Positions 7,831 through 15,474 of a stretch of 64,000 nt of DNA are shown piece by piece. The stretch is from Thermoanaerobacterales bacterium. GTDB lineage: Bacteria > Bacillota > Thermosediminibacteria > Thermosediminibacterales > Tepidanaerobacteraceae. The position numbers were made by a program, and so were the translations under genes. The first letter of the stretch is position 1; the number at the start of each line of letters is the position of its first letter. The notes under the pieces were generated by a model. The model saw only the letters and a program-made list of their open reading frames with translations. It ran no database searches and was not told where the DNA came from. The stretch is from positions 29,738 through 93,737 of the forward strand of contig DUMA01000008.1 in NCBI GenBank assembly GCA_012840135.1, in the 5' to 3' direction.

Positions 7831-8072
7831 TCCGTATATTTTTTTAAAAAGAAATCAACCATCTCATCTATTTCTTTTTCTCCCGATTTGAAATTCTGAG
7901 CATCTCCTTTAAGCAATGATTTAAACAGAATACCGAAGTAAGATAGCGTCATCAACCCGGAGAGAACCTCCGGTTTTGTTTTAAAGTCGGCTCCTTTTTT
8001 TTCCCTTCGCTTTAGACATATCCTGACACTTCTTTCAACCTGTTCGATTTGTTCCTCTGCAAAATTGTCCAT
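7827..8072 (-). CDS. 81-residue protein resembling a TetR C-terminal domain
   Basis: ATG at 8072 with AGGAGG 8 nt upstream, so it has a real initiation signal despite its size. The sequence is helical; its second half (PEVLSGLMTLSYFGILFKSL then EIDEMVDFFLKKY) looks like the last helices of a TetR-family ligand/dimerisation domain. No helix-turn-helix is present. It may be a 5'-truncated remnant of a TetR gene that acquired a start, or a small partner that forms heterodimers with the adjacent TetR protein. A TATAAT with an upstream TGG (minus strand, 8119-8114) and an operator-like palindrome at 8090-8105 lie directly in front of it. Confidence 0.55.
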   Translation of the reverse strand: MDNFAEEQIEQVERSVRICLKRREKKGADFKTKPEVLSGLMTLSYFGILFKSLLKGDAQNFKSGEKEIDEMVDFFLKKYTD

Positions 8073-8089
8073 CAGACGACCTCCTAAAA

Positions 8090-8180
8090 AAGTAATTAAT
8101 CACTTTTATAAAAATTATACCATATTAATTACAGGAATAAAAAGTGTTATAAAAAATAAAAAAAAAGTAATAACTCACTT
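8090..8180. promoter_or_regulatory. Two TetR-like operator palindromes
   Basis: AAGTAATTAATCACTT (8090-8105) is a 16-bp palindrome with one mismatched pair; AAGTAATAACTCACTT (8165-8180) is closely related. Both contain GTAANNAMTCACT. The first lies directly downstream of the extended -10 (TGGTATAAT, minus strand, 8114-8119) of the 81-residue gene, where a repressor would block transcription. Confidence 0.5.
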
Positions 8181-8266
8181 ATAAACAATAATTTAAAAAT
8201 GGCAAAGAACCGACGTGGCTGGGATTAATGATTTATTACAAATATATTACAAAAACCAAAAACGTA

Positions 8267-8314
8267 TTGACAAAGCTGCCCCTCACTACTATACTTAAAA
8301 TGTAAGCAATCACT
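8267..8314 (+). promoter_or_regulatory. S-layer gene promoter with operator-like motif
   Basis: TTGACA (8267-8272), 17 nt, TATACT (8290-8295), a near-consensus SigA promoter fitting a very abundant protein. GTAAGCAATCACT at 8302-8314 covers the start region and differs by one base from the motif at the RND operon promoter (15236-15248, opposite orientation). Confidence 0.7.
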
Positions 8315-8336
8315 CATTATAAAAATATTTTCACGG

Positions 8337-8412
8337 CCTCTCTAAAAGAGGGGTACTCAAATCCTTCTTTTTGATTTTCCCTCCCTTCATCTTTTTGCCG
8401 AAGGGAGGGGTT
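8337..8412 (+). promoter_or_regulatory. Structured 5' leader of the S-layer mRNA
   Basis: The leader from the predicted start (about 8302) to the ATG is about 215 nt. It holds a CCTCT/AGAGG hairpin (8338-8352) and a strong 10-bp hairpin CCCTCCCTTC/GAAGGGAGGG (8379-8409) followed by GTTTTAG. The second resembles an attenuator, though the T-tract is short; it could instead stabilise the mRNA. Confidence 0.5.
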
Positions 8413-8517
8413 TTAGAAAAAAACGCTTATTATAGTATAGCCGGGGGGTGAGGCGAAAGATTTTTCAAAAAAACATATAATCAGCAGCACAACATAATAT
8501 CAAAAGGAGGTTTTTAA

Positions 8518-11500
8518 ATGTACAATCTCAAGCGCATGAAAAAAGTGCTTGCTATTCTGACCGTTTTTGTATTTGTGGCCGGAATAATGGGCACAGGAGC
8601 TCCAGCGGTCGCAAAGGCTGCAAGCGATGACAAAAGCAGCAGTTCGAGCTCCATCGATGTGGTCAAACTCACATCCGACATCACTGACAAGGACACAAAA
8701 GACGCAGTGTTGAGGCTTGTGGCATTCGGAATTGTAAACGGTATGGATGACGGCAAATACCATCCCGGCGATAATGTGACCAGGGAACAGTTTGCCAAGA
8801 TACTGGTCACTTCGCTGAAGATGGATAGCGCCGCAAAAGCAGCCACAGGCCGCAGCAGCTTCAAAGACGTGGAGGCCAGCAGGTGGTCGGCGGGATACAT
8901 AAACGTGGCTGTCGGACAGGGGCTTATCAAAGGGTATCCCGATGGGACTTTCCAGCCTGCGAAAGAAGTCACTTATGCTGAAGCCATTACCATGCTAGTA
9001 AGAGCACTGGGATATAAGGATTCGTTCCTTACCGGCACATGGCCCGGCAATTACCTGGCAAAAGCAGCTGAGAAAGAAATCACGAAGAAAGTTAAATTCA
9101 GCGACGCCACAGGAATAGCCAACAGAGGCGATGTGGCCATCCTGGTGAACAACACGCTGGATGCAAAGGTAGTCAAAGTCGACACTTACGAATCCAGCGG
9201 CACGAAATATCTGGAATCCGACAAGACATTGCTTGAAGACAAGCTGAACATAACCAAATATAAAGATGTGCGCATAATTGCCAACAGGAGAATAGACGAC
9301 GGTTTGAATGAAGATGAGATCAGAGTCAAATTCCTGAAAGACACTGAAGACAATAAATATGATGAAGGCGAAGAAAAAGATTTTGATATAGTATACGACG
9401 TAAACCTTGAAAATGTCCTTGGAGAAGAATCAACCATATATTTGAACGACGACGATGAAATCGTATATGCAGAAAAAGAATACGATGACAACTCTTACTT
9501 CGACTATATCGAAGGCGTGGTAATGAACAGCGACGGAAAGACCGTCGACAAACTCAGCCTTGTGAAGGCGGATGACGACTACGCATTTGATAAAGATGCC
9601 GTTATCTACATGATGGACGGCAACGATTACAAGACTGTGGAATACAACAAAGTAACCGACACCAGCAAGTTGCTTGGCAAAGTCGGCAAATTCGTCATCA
9701 AGAACCGCAAGATAGTATGGGCTGAAATCATGTCTTCCGGCGAAACCCAACCCTGGATGATTGTGACAAAGAATGATAGCGGAATGCTGTATGGCATAGT
9801 TGGCGACGATGACGAATATGACATCGACCTCAAAAAAGGCGAAGACTATGACGGCGTCATAGTGCTTGACACCGATGGCAATAAACTGAAGGTCGACGAT
9901 ATTGAAAAAGGCAATCTAGTCTATATCCAGAAGCAGGATATCGGCGGCGACGACTACGCCGTAGTCAGAGTGGTTAAGAACAACACTGTTGAAGGCAAAC
10001 TCAACAGCGTAAAGGATGACAGAATTAATGTAAACGGAAAAGAAATCAAGGTTACAAAGTACAGTGATTCTAGTGGAAAAGTATACGAAGCATATTACAG
10101 CGTAAATGACGGAGAAGATATCAGTCAGTACCTTTTGAGCGACAGTGATGTGGCAAGCGATATGGAAGATGCCGACGAAGAAAACATCATTGCTTACACC
10201 GATGCGGTTGGCAGGATAGCGTACTTCGTGACAAAGGCAGAGGCTACTTCCGGGTACAAATACGGCATCGTAACCAAGAAATATGCTGATGGCGACAAAT
10301 TGAAGATATTCACCATTGCAAATGACGGCACAGGTGACGAAATCACATATAATATGGAAGAAGACGATAATCTAAAACTAGATGGAGCTTATGCCCTCAA
10401 CGAATACGGCCAGAAGACAAAGAGTAAAGCTACTGTTTTGGAAGGCTCCATCGTAAAGTTCAAACTTAACAAGGATGGAGAAATCGCAGAAGACGAAATC
10501 TATGTGATGGATCCAAAGAATGTATGGAAGATTTCTGCAAGCGACGACTTCGGAAAGGATTATCTGCCCAAGGCTTATAGATATTCAGGATATAAATATG
10601 ACTCCAGCGATAAGGCAGGAGCTAACCTAGGGACTGTAGGAAGCGCGACAGAAAGCTACACATTCTCGGTAGATGACAATATAGTGCTAATTGATGCAGA
10701 AGGATATGTTTTCAAAGATTATACAGGTCAAAGCACGCCATCTACGCCTAAAGTTGCAGATAATGTGTATGCATACTGGAAAGATACAGACGACTTCTCT
10801 GAAGCCAGCTGGAGCCAATTAAAGAGCGCCAACGGCATTGACGGATACTTCTATGTGTTCTGCGACGATACGAAGAAGGTCAATGCAAAAGCCGCCATAT
10901 TCATCGGTAAAGGTTCCGGTGCTGCGTCCAACGACGAGATGGGTATATATGTCATAGATACATGGCTCAAGAGCGGCGACAGGTATGTAAAATACGAGCC
11001 GTATGACGGCAAGGTTGAAGAAAGAAAACTGGACGATAAGAATGCGCTGTATAACGGTGATGAACATCCGTACATCGCCAAAGTAAAATCGAACGGCGAT
11101 TTGACGATAATCAATCCGAAGACGGATGTATCAAAAGATGATTTCAAAGTCCTGTACGGCAAAGTAAAAGATAGAGATGCAACCAGCCTGACGATGGAGA
11201 AAGTTCGCAACATGGCTGACGGCAGCTCGGTATCCAAGACGCAATACAATATTTCAAGCAAGACAGTCGTATACGAAGAAGACAGCAAGAAATCCACATC
11301 CAATATAAGAAGCGGAGATATGATAATCTTCGTGGTAGAAAAGGATTCCAATGTAAGGGCAATCGAAAGATTAATCGATAATGAGAAAACCGATTTTGCA
11401 GACAGGCTCGAAAATGGCAAACCCGGAATAGGAGAAAGCGGTGGAGGTGGAACTACACCACCTGCAAGCGGTATAAAATTCGACATTGGTTCCTCCAGCA

Positions 11501-11841
11501 CTGCCACTATTACAGGCGATTACAGCCGCAGTGTCGCAGTTTCGGTATATGCCGATATAAGCTGGGATTCTTCCGCTAAGGGTTCAGAGATAAACTACGA
11601 AGTTACCATTGACGAGAACGGGATCAAAGCATCTAACATAAGCGCAAGAAGCGTAGCAAACGCATCTTACGACAAATCAACAAATACAATAACATTCAAC
11701 GCAGTATTCAAAGAAGACGTATATCCAGGCGACAAGCTTCAAATTTCAGCAGATGCTATCACAATAACTGCAAAATCTGGAACAGAAACAAAACAGACAG
11801 CTACATCAAAGAGCGGATCCATTGGAATCAGCAAGAGGTAA
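8518..11841 (+). CDS. S-layer protein with N-terminal SLH domains
   Basis: 1107 residues, exported. The signal peptide runs to about residue 35 (hydrophobic core VLAILTVFVFVAGIM, cleavage after AKA). SLH motif 1 (about 50-100) contains FGIVNGMDDGKYHPGDNVTR; SLH motif 2 (about 115-165) contains GLIKGYPDGTFQPAKEVTY; a weaker third follows to about 215. SLH domains bind pyruvylated secondary wall polymer. The rest is very acidic, rich in Asp, Lys, Ser and Gly, with many short beta-strand-like segments and no catalytic domain, as in structural S-layer subunits. A GGGGTTPP linker separates a last beta-sandwich-like domain. The AAGGAGG site, strong promoter, long leader and terminator make it a highly expressed single-gene unit. 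Confidence 0.9.
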   Translation: MYNLKRMKKVLAILTVFVFVAGIMGTGAPAVAKAASDDKSSSSSSIDVVKLTSDITDKDTKDAVLRLVAFGIVNGMDDGKYHPGDNVTREQFAKILVTSLKMDSAAKAATGRSSFKDVEASRWSAGYINVAVGQGLIKGYPDGTFQPAKEVTYAEAITMLVRALGYKDSFLTGTWPGNYLAKAAEKEITKKVKFSDATGIANRGDVAILVNNTLDAKVVKVDTYESSGTKYLESDKTLLEDKLNITKYKDVRIIANRRIDDGLNEDEIRVKFLKDTEDNKYDEGEEKDFDIVYDVNLENVLGEESTIYLNDDDEIVYAEKEYDDNSYFDYIEGVVMNSDGKTVDKLSLVKADDDYAFDKDAVIYMMDGNDYKTVEYNKVTDTSKLLGKVGKFVIKNRKIVWAEIMSSGETQPWMIVTKNDSGMLYGIVGDDDEYDIDLKKGEDYDGVIVLDTDGNKLKVDDIEKGNLVYIQKQDIGGDDYAVVRVVKNNTVEGKLNSVKDDRINVNGKEIKVTKYSDSSGKVYEAYYSVNDGEDISQYLLSDSDVASDMEDADEENIIAYTDAVGRIAYFVTKAEATSGYKYGIVTKKYADGDKLKIFTIANDGTGDEITYNMEEDDNLKLDGAYALNEYGQKTKSKATVLEGSIVKFKLNKDGEIAEDEIYVMDPKNVWKISASDDFGKDYLPKAYRYSGYKYDSSDKAGANLGTVGSATESYTFSVDDNIVLIDAEGYVFKDYTGQSTPSTPKVADNVYAYWKDTDDFSEASWSQLKSANGIDGYFYVFCDDTKKVNAKAAIFIGKGSGAASNDEMGIYVIDTWLKSGDRYVKYEPYDGKVEERKLDDKNALYNGDEHPYIAKVKSNGDLTIINPKTDVSKDDFKVLYGKVKDRDATSLTMEKVRNMADGSSVSKTQYNISSKTVVYEEDSKKSTSNIRSGDMIIFVVEKDSNVRAIERLIDNEKTDFADRLENGKPGIGESGGGGTTPPASGIKFDIGSSSTATITGDYSRSVAVSVYADISWDSSAKGSEINYEVTIDENGIKASNISARSVANASYDKSTNTITFNAVFKEDVYPGDKLQISADAITITAKSGTETKQTATSKSGSIGISKR

Positions 11842-11863
11842 TTGAAAAAATCAGCAACGTATC

Positions 11864-11900
11864 GAGAGGAGGGGGTAATCAACCCCCTTCTCTCATTTGT
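11864..11900 (+). terminator. S-layer gene terminator
   Basis: GAGAGGAGGGGGT, loop AATCA, ACCCCCTTCTCTC, then ATTTGT; a 13-bp stem with one mismatch directly after the gene. Confidence 0.8.
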
Positions 11901-11931
11901 GCGACACAGGGACGGTTCTAAAATTGTCGCA
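11900..11931 (-). repeat. Small palindromic repeat with conserved loop, copy 1 (left inverted repeat)
   Basis: 32 bp, stem TGCGACA/TGTCGCA. Its reverse complement matches 15037-15068 at 30 of 32 positions, so the two copies form inverted repeats around the trhA-marR-MFS segment. The loop holds AGAACCGTCCC (minus strand), shared with copies at 39537 and 58948. Confidence 0.8.
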
Positions 11932-11966
11932 TTTTCAACAGATTATTTGACAACTTTTCATCTAAA

Positions 11967-12013
11967 ACACTTGAGTCAATTTGGCAATCCATTGACTCAA
12001 GTGTATGTTTTTT
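11967..12013 (+). terminator. Perfect 14-bp hairpin, terminator-like
   Basis: ACACTTGAGTCAAT, 10-nt loop, ATTGACTCAAGTGT, then ATGTTTTTTAG. No gene is visible just upstream on the plus strand; it may end read-through from the S-layer gene or be part of a decayed element. Confidence 0.55.
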
Positions 12014-12162
12014 AGAGGTAAATACAAAAAAGCAATATAAAAAAATAGATTTTAGCAGATAAAAACAAAACTCACAATTCAGTTGAAAAATATGATATAA
12101 TAATCCCGTAAGCGGGGTTGCTATATAGATACCGCTAGCAATAAGGATATAATGGCCCTCAC

Positions 12163-12345
12163 ATGATAATGGCATCAGTGGTGGGGCTTGCAGACAAATA
12201 TGTAATACCCTATGATTTGAAAGGTAAAATAACAGGCATAAATGATGAAAAGAGTCTTGATAGCCTGCTTATAGCCGTAATCAGAACCAATTCGATAGAT
12301 GAAGTATATAAAAAGATCAAGGAATATAATAAAGCAATTAATTGA
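12163..12345 (+). CDS. 60-codon ORF of unknown function, possibly a gene remnant
   Basis: The frame opens just after a stop at 12142-12144; the first ATG at 12163 has no convincing ribosome binding site. The product (MIMASVVGLADKYVIPYDLK and a helical C-terminus, SIDEVYKKIKEYNKAIN) resembles the C-terminal part of a larger protein. A clear terminator follows within 3 nt, which suggests that a transcript ends here. Upstream, 12108-12150 is rich in short inverted repeats (CCCG..CGGG, TTGCTA..TAGCAA) that may be a leader structure I cannot name. Either a small real gene or the 3' end of a decayed one. Confidence 0.3.
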   Translation: MIMASVVGLADKYVIPYDLKGKITGINDEKSLDSLLIAVIRTNSIDEVYKKIKEYNKAIN

Positions 12346-12347
12346 CG

Positions 12348-12374
12348 AGTCAGGGGTAATACCTTGACTTTTTT
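12348..12374 (+). terminator. Terminator after the 60-codon ORF
   Basis: AGTCA-G-GGT-AAT-ACC-T-TGACT followed by TTTTT. Confidence 0.65.
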
Positions 12375-12405
12375 ATGCTAAAAATATGTAAGATGGGGGA
12401 GCGCT

Positions 12406-13050
12406 ATGACGATAAAGATAAAAGAGCCGTTTAACGGCTTGTCGCACTTGCTTGGGGCCTTAATGTCAATGTGGGGAACCTGGATGCTCATTCAACGAGC
12501 TCTTGCAATAAGAAGCACTCGTTACGTGGTTTCTTTTGCTATCTATGGCTCAAGCCTTGTTTTACTATATACAGCTAGTGCCATATATCACCTTTTGATT
12601 GTTTCAGAAAAAGCAACGAAAATATTAAGGTATATAGACCATATAATGATATACATATTGATTGCCGGAACTTATACTCCACTTTGCCTCATTTCCCTAT
12701 GGATATATCCCGGATGGATTCTGTTTGTCGGCATTTGGAGCCTTGCCATGGCGGGTATCATCTCTACAGGATTTTGGTTAAACAAACCCCGGTGGTTGTC
12801 CTCATTAATTTACACGTTGATGGGGTGGCTGATAATAATTACTACTCCTTCTCTGATACCTTCCATTACTTTTTCAGGTTTTAAATGGTTACTGGGCGGG
12901 GGAATCTTTTATAGCATAGGGGGATTAATCTACGGGATTAAAAAACCCGACTTTTTACCTGGAATTGTAGGCTTTCACGGAATCTTTCATCTATTTATAT
13001 TGGCAGGGAGCTTCTGCCATTTCTGGCTGATTTACAGATATATCCCATGA
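12406..13050 (+). CDS. trhA: Hemolysin III / TrhA family membrane protein (PAQR superfamily)
   Basis: 214 residues with seven predicted membrane helices. The PAQR signature residues are present: EPFNGLSHLLGA near the N-terminus, SAIYH in helix 2, DHIMIYILIAGTYTP, and HGIFHLF near the C-terminus; the three histidines would bind zinc as in adiponectin receptors. TrhA proteins have been linked to membrane energetics and fluidity; the name hemolysin III is historical. GGGGGAG precedes the ATG. A terminator follows, so it is a single-gene unit within the segment bounded by 32-bp inverted repeats. Confidence 0.9.
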   Translation: MTIKIKEPFNGLSHLLGALMSMWGTWMLIQRALAIRSTRYVVSFAIYGSSLVLLYTASAIYHLLIVSEKATKILRYIDHIMIYILIAGTYTPLCLISLWIYPGWILFVGIWSLAMAGIISTGFWLNKPRWLSSLIYTLMGWLIIITTPSLIPSITFSGFKWLLGGGIFYSIGGLIYGIKKPDFLPGIVGFHGIFHLFILAGSFCHFWLIYRYIP

Positions 13051-13099
13051 CATTTTGCGTTTTTTTGCAACGCAGTAATATTGATAAGTATTTGTGATA

Positions 13100-13127
13100 A
13101 ATCCGGTTAATCCGGATTCTAGTTTTT
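13100..13127 (+). terminator. trhA terminator
   Basis: AATCCGG-TTAAT-CCGGATT followed by CTAGTTTTTT. Confidence 0.8.
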
Positions 13128-13139
13128 TGTGCTATTTGC

Positions 13140-13201
13140 TTGACAATGTTAAATTAAGAAGCATAATATATCGTGTAACGATAATATCGTTATTCGATAT
13201 A
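13140..13201 (+). promoter_or_regulatory. marR-MFS promoter and nested operator
   Basis: TTGACA (13140-13145) with an ATAATA/TAATAT -10 at 13163-13169. A 35-bp nested inverted repeat at 13167-13201 has outer arms TATATCG/CGATATA and inner arms ACGAT/ATCGT, placed over the start site; it is the obvious autoregulatory MarR operator. Confidence 0.75.
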
Positions 13202-13224
13202 TTATATGCACGAGGAGGTTTTTT

Positions 13225-13701
13225 ATGAATAAAGAAGAAAAAATACAAATGATAATCAATTATAAGAATGAAGTGGATGCGCTTATACACAAAAAGTATC
13301 ATGAGCTGGCCCAAAAATATGGTTTAAGTTTGGAACAGTATCATCTTCTTATAGAATTGGATGAGCTTATGCTGGATATTAATGATGAATATAAAGCGCC
13401 TACTGTTGGAGAAATAGCAAAGAATATCAATAATGCGCAGAATACGGTTTCCGAAAGGATAACAAGACTTGAAAACAAAGGGCTTGTGAAGAGAGTGAAG
13501 GATAATAAGGATAGGAGAATAAGCAGAGTTGTTTTAACAAAACAAGGGAGATGCTTGATTGATTCAATAGATAATCAGGCAAGCAGTAAATTTCTATTTA
13601 ATTCAATATCAAATATGGAAGACAAACATATAAATAACTTTCTTGAATGTTTGGAAAAACTTATAGAGCAAATGAGGTTGTCAGAAGGACGGAGCTGCTG
13701 A
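13225..13701 (+). CDS. MarR-family transcriptional regulator
   Basis: 158 residues. ATG with GAGGAGG upstream. The winged helix-turn-helix is visible as TVGEIAKNINNAQNTVSERI (recognition helix) and the wing VKRVKDNKDRRISRVVLTKQ, flanked by helices for dimerisation. It is followed after 40 nt by an MFS pump gene in the same direction and preceded by a large symmetric operator, the common layout of a MarR repressor controlling a drug efflux pump together with itself. The inducing ligand is unknown. Confidence 0.9.
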   Translation: MNKEEKIQMIINYKNEVDALIHKKYHELAQKYGLSLEQYHLLIELDELMLDINDEYKAPTVGEIAKNINNAQNTVSERITRLENKGLVKRVKDNKDRRISRVVLTKQGRCLIDSIDNQASSKFLFNSISNMEDKHINNFLECLEKLIEQMRLSEGRSC

Positions 13702-13741
13702 TACATCTCAAATTCTCAAAATTTGAAGGAGCGTACCTAAA

Positions 13742-15007
13742 ATGATAAAAACAATGATAGAAAGATCCGGAATGACGCTATTTTGTTTGCCGGATTATAT
13801 CAGGCCCTACCCGGTGCTGCTGTTCCTGTCGAATATGGCTCAGGGCCTACTGGCTCCTGTATTGATTATTTTTTATCGAAAAAATGGAATTAATCTTTTT
13901 GAAATCGGGCTGGTCTCTTCAATTTTTGAGATCAGCATGCTTCTCTTTGAGATTCCCACAGGATATGTCGCAGATATATTTGGACGAAAATTATCCGTTC
14001 TTTGCTCTTTTGCCTCTTTTGCCGCAGCAGGTGTTACCTTTGCAATTTTCAAAAACCTCACAGGGTTTGTTCTGGCCTCCATAATCCAGGGGATAGGATT
14101 CACCTTCATATCAGGAGCTTTGCAGGCATGGGCCGTTGAAATCTTAAAATCAAACCGGCAGGATTCATCCATTCAAAATGTGTTTGCTTCCGGTACTCAA
14201 AGCAGAATCGCTGGATTTTTGGCCGGGAGTATTTTTGGCGGCTGGCTGGGGCTTGCCAAAATGAATGTGGTCTGGATGATTTATATCGGCATTAATATGG
14301 CTGCCCTGTTATATGCATTCATCAATATGAAGGAACGGCGATGTGATGAAAGATCCGAATCTGAGGGCGCACAGCCGGAAACCGGAATCAAAAGGGTGTT
14401 TAAAACTGCATTTGCAAGCAGTTCCGATCACTTCATGACCATAATAATTTTATTGTTTGCCGCCTGCATTTTCTATGAGTTTTCCATGTCTCCCATAAGC
14501 GAATACTGGACCGTATTTTTCGCTGAAGACTTACATATGCCAGAATTGGTTTTCGGATGGGTGATTGCCGTCTCAAGCATTCTATTGATTGTCATCATTG
14601 ACCCGGCAAGCAAATTTCTTCAGACTCGCGTTTCCAATGCGGGAGCTCTGGTCGCCATAAACATCATGCTTATGGCCGTCATCTTCTTGTTTGGTGTGTC
14701 TTTCAACCCGATTATGGCAATAATCGTTTATATTATTTATAAGATCCTGGCCAGCATATATGAACCCATCAGGGATACTTTTATCAATGCACACATTCAA
14801 GATAAGTACAGGGCCACCGTGTTGTCGGTTTATAATATGGCCGGGTCGGCCGGAGAAGTGATCAGCGGAGTCGGTATTGGCTGGGTGGCACAGAAATTTG
14901 GGATCCGGGCATCCTTTTATGCTAGCGGTCTGAGCATTTTTTTGGTAATCATTGCTTTCGGCTATATAATATCTATTTATAGAAAGGCGGATCTGTCAAG
15001 CTTTTAA
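13742..15007 (+). CDS. MFS transporter, likely drug efflux
   Basis: 421 residues, about 12 membrane helices. The loop-2 motif region reads GYVADIFGRKLSV (MFS motif A variant of GxLaDrxGrkxxl) near residue 80. A hydrophilic central loop around RRCDERSESEGAQPETG separates the two six-helix halves. AAGGAG lies 11 nt before the ATG. Co-transcription with marR points to multidrug or toxic-compound export. Substrate not deducible. No terminator with a T-tract is evident; the second copy of the 32-bp inverted repeat begins 30 nt after the stop. Confidence 0.85.
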   Translation: MIKTMIERSGMTLFCLPDYIRPYPVLLFLSNMAQGLLAPVLIIFYRKNGINLFEIGLVSSIFEISMLLFEIPTGYVADIFGRKLSVLCSFASFAAAGVTFAIFKNLTGFVLASIIQGIGFTFISGALQAWAVEILKSNRQDSSIQNVFASGTQSRIAGFLAGSIFGGWLGLAKMNVVWMIYIGINMAALLYAFINMKERRCDERSESEGAQPETGIKRVFKTAFASSSDHFMTIIILLFAACIFYEFSMSPISEYWTVFFAEDLHMPELVFGWVIAVSSILLIVIIDPASKFLQTRVSNAGALVAINIMLMAVIFLFGVSFNPIMAIIVYIIYKILASIYEPIRDTFINAHIQDKYRATVLSVYNMAGSAGEVISGVGIGWVAQKFGIRASFYASGLSIFLVIIAFGYIISIYRKADLSSF

Positions 15008-15036
15008 GGATGCCAGCCGCTCGCTTATTCACTTTA

Positions 15037-15068
15037 TGCGACAATTGAAGAACCGTCCCTGTGTCGCA
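15037..15068 (+). repeat. Small palindromic repeat with conserved loop, copy 2 (right inverted repeat)
   Basis: 32 bp, stem TGCGACA/TGTCGCA, loop including AGAACCGTCCC; inverted relative to copy 1 at 11900-11931, with two mismatches. Confidence 0.8.
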
Positions 15069-15202
15069 AATGGAATAGATAATACAAAGCTACGATTTTG
15101 ATGTAAAAAATCAATTTCGGTGGTAGTGAAGGCCCTGGCACCATAAAGTGAGGTTTAGCCGTCACGCACCACCTTCAATGGGTTTTTACACTGGAATCAG
15201 TA

Positions 15203-15340
15203 TTGACTTAATGGATGAATCATATTATTATAAAAAGTGATTACTTACTCATCTAAACAAAAACAATAACGATATAACAATATAACAATATAATGCTCAT
15301 ATAAAAGGGGTGATTTTTCGATAAAAATGACCGAACGGTC
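15203..15340 (+). promoter_or_regulatory. RND operon promoter and two operator-like sites
   Basis: TTGACT (15203-15208), 17 nt, TATTAT (15226-15231). AGTGATTACTTAC (15236-15248), the reverse complement of the GTAANNAATCACT motif, follows directly. Further into the roughly 230-nt leader, GACCG-AA-CGGTC (15329-15340) is a palindrome typical of TetR-family operators. The leader otherwise shows no gene. Confidence 0.6.
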
Positions 15341-15474
15341 GGTTCTTTGCGATAAAAAACCTGATAGGGATCAGCCGGCCATCATTAAAACAAGCGCTTT
15401 GCACATAATGAGACGATTGATCAACAAAAGCATGGGGGCATGAAAAATAAAATTTTGAGACGGGAGTGAAGTTC

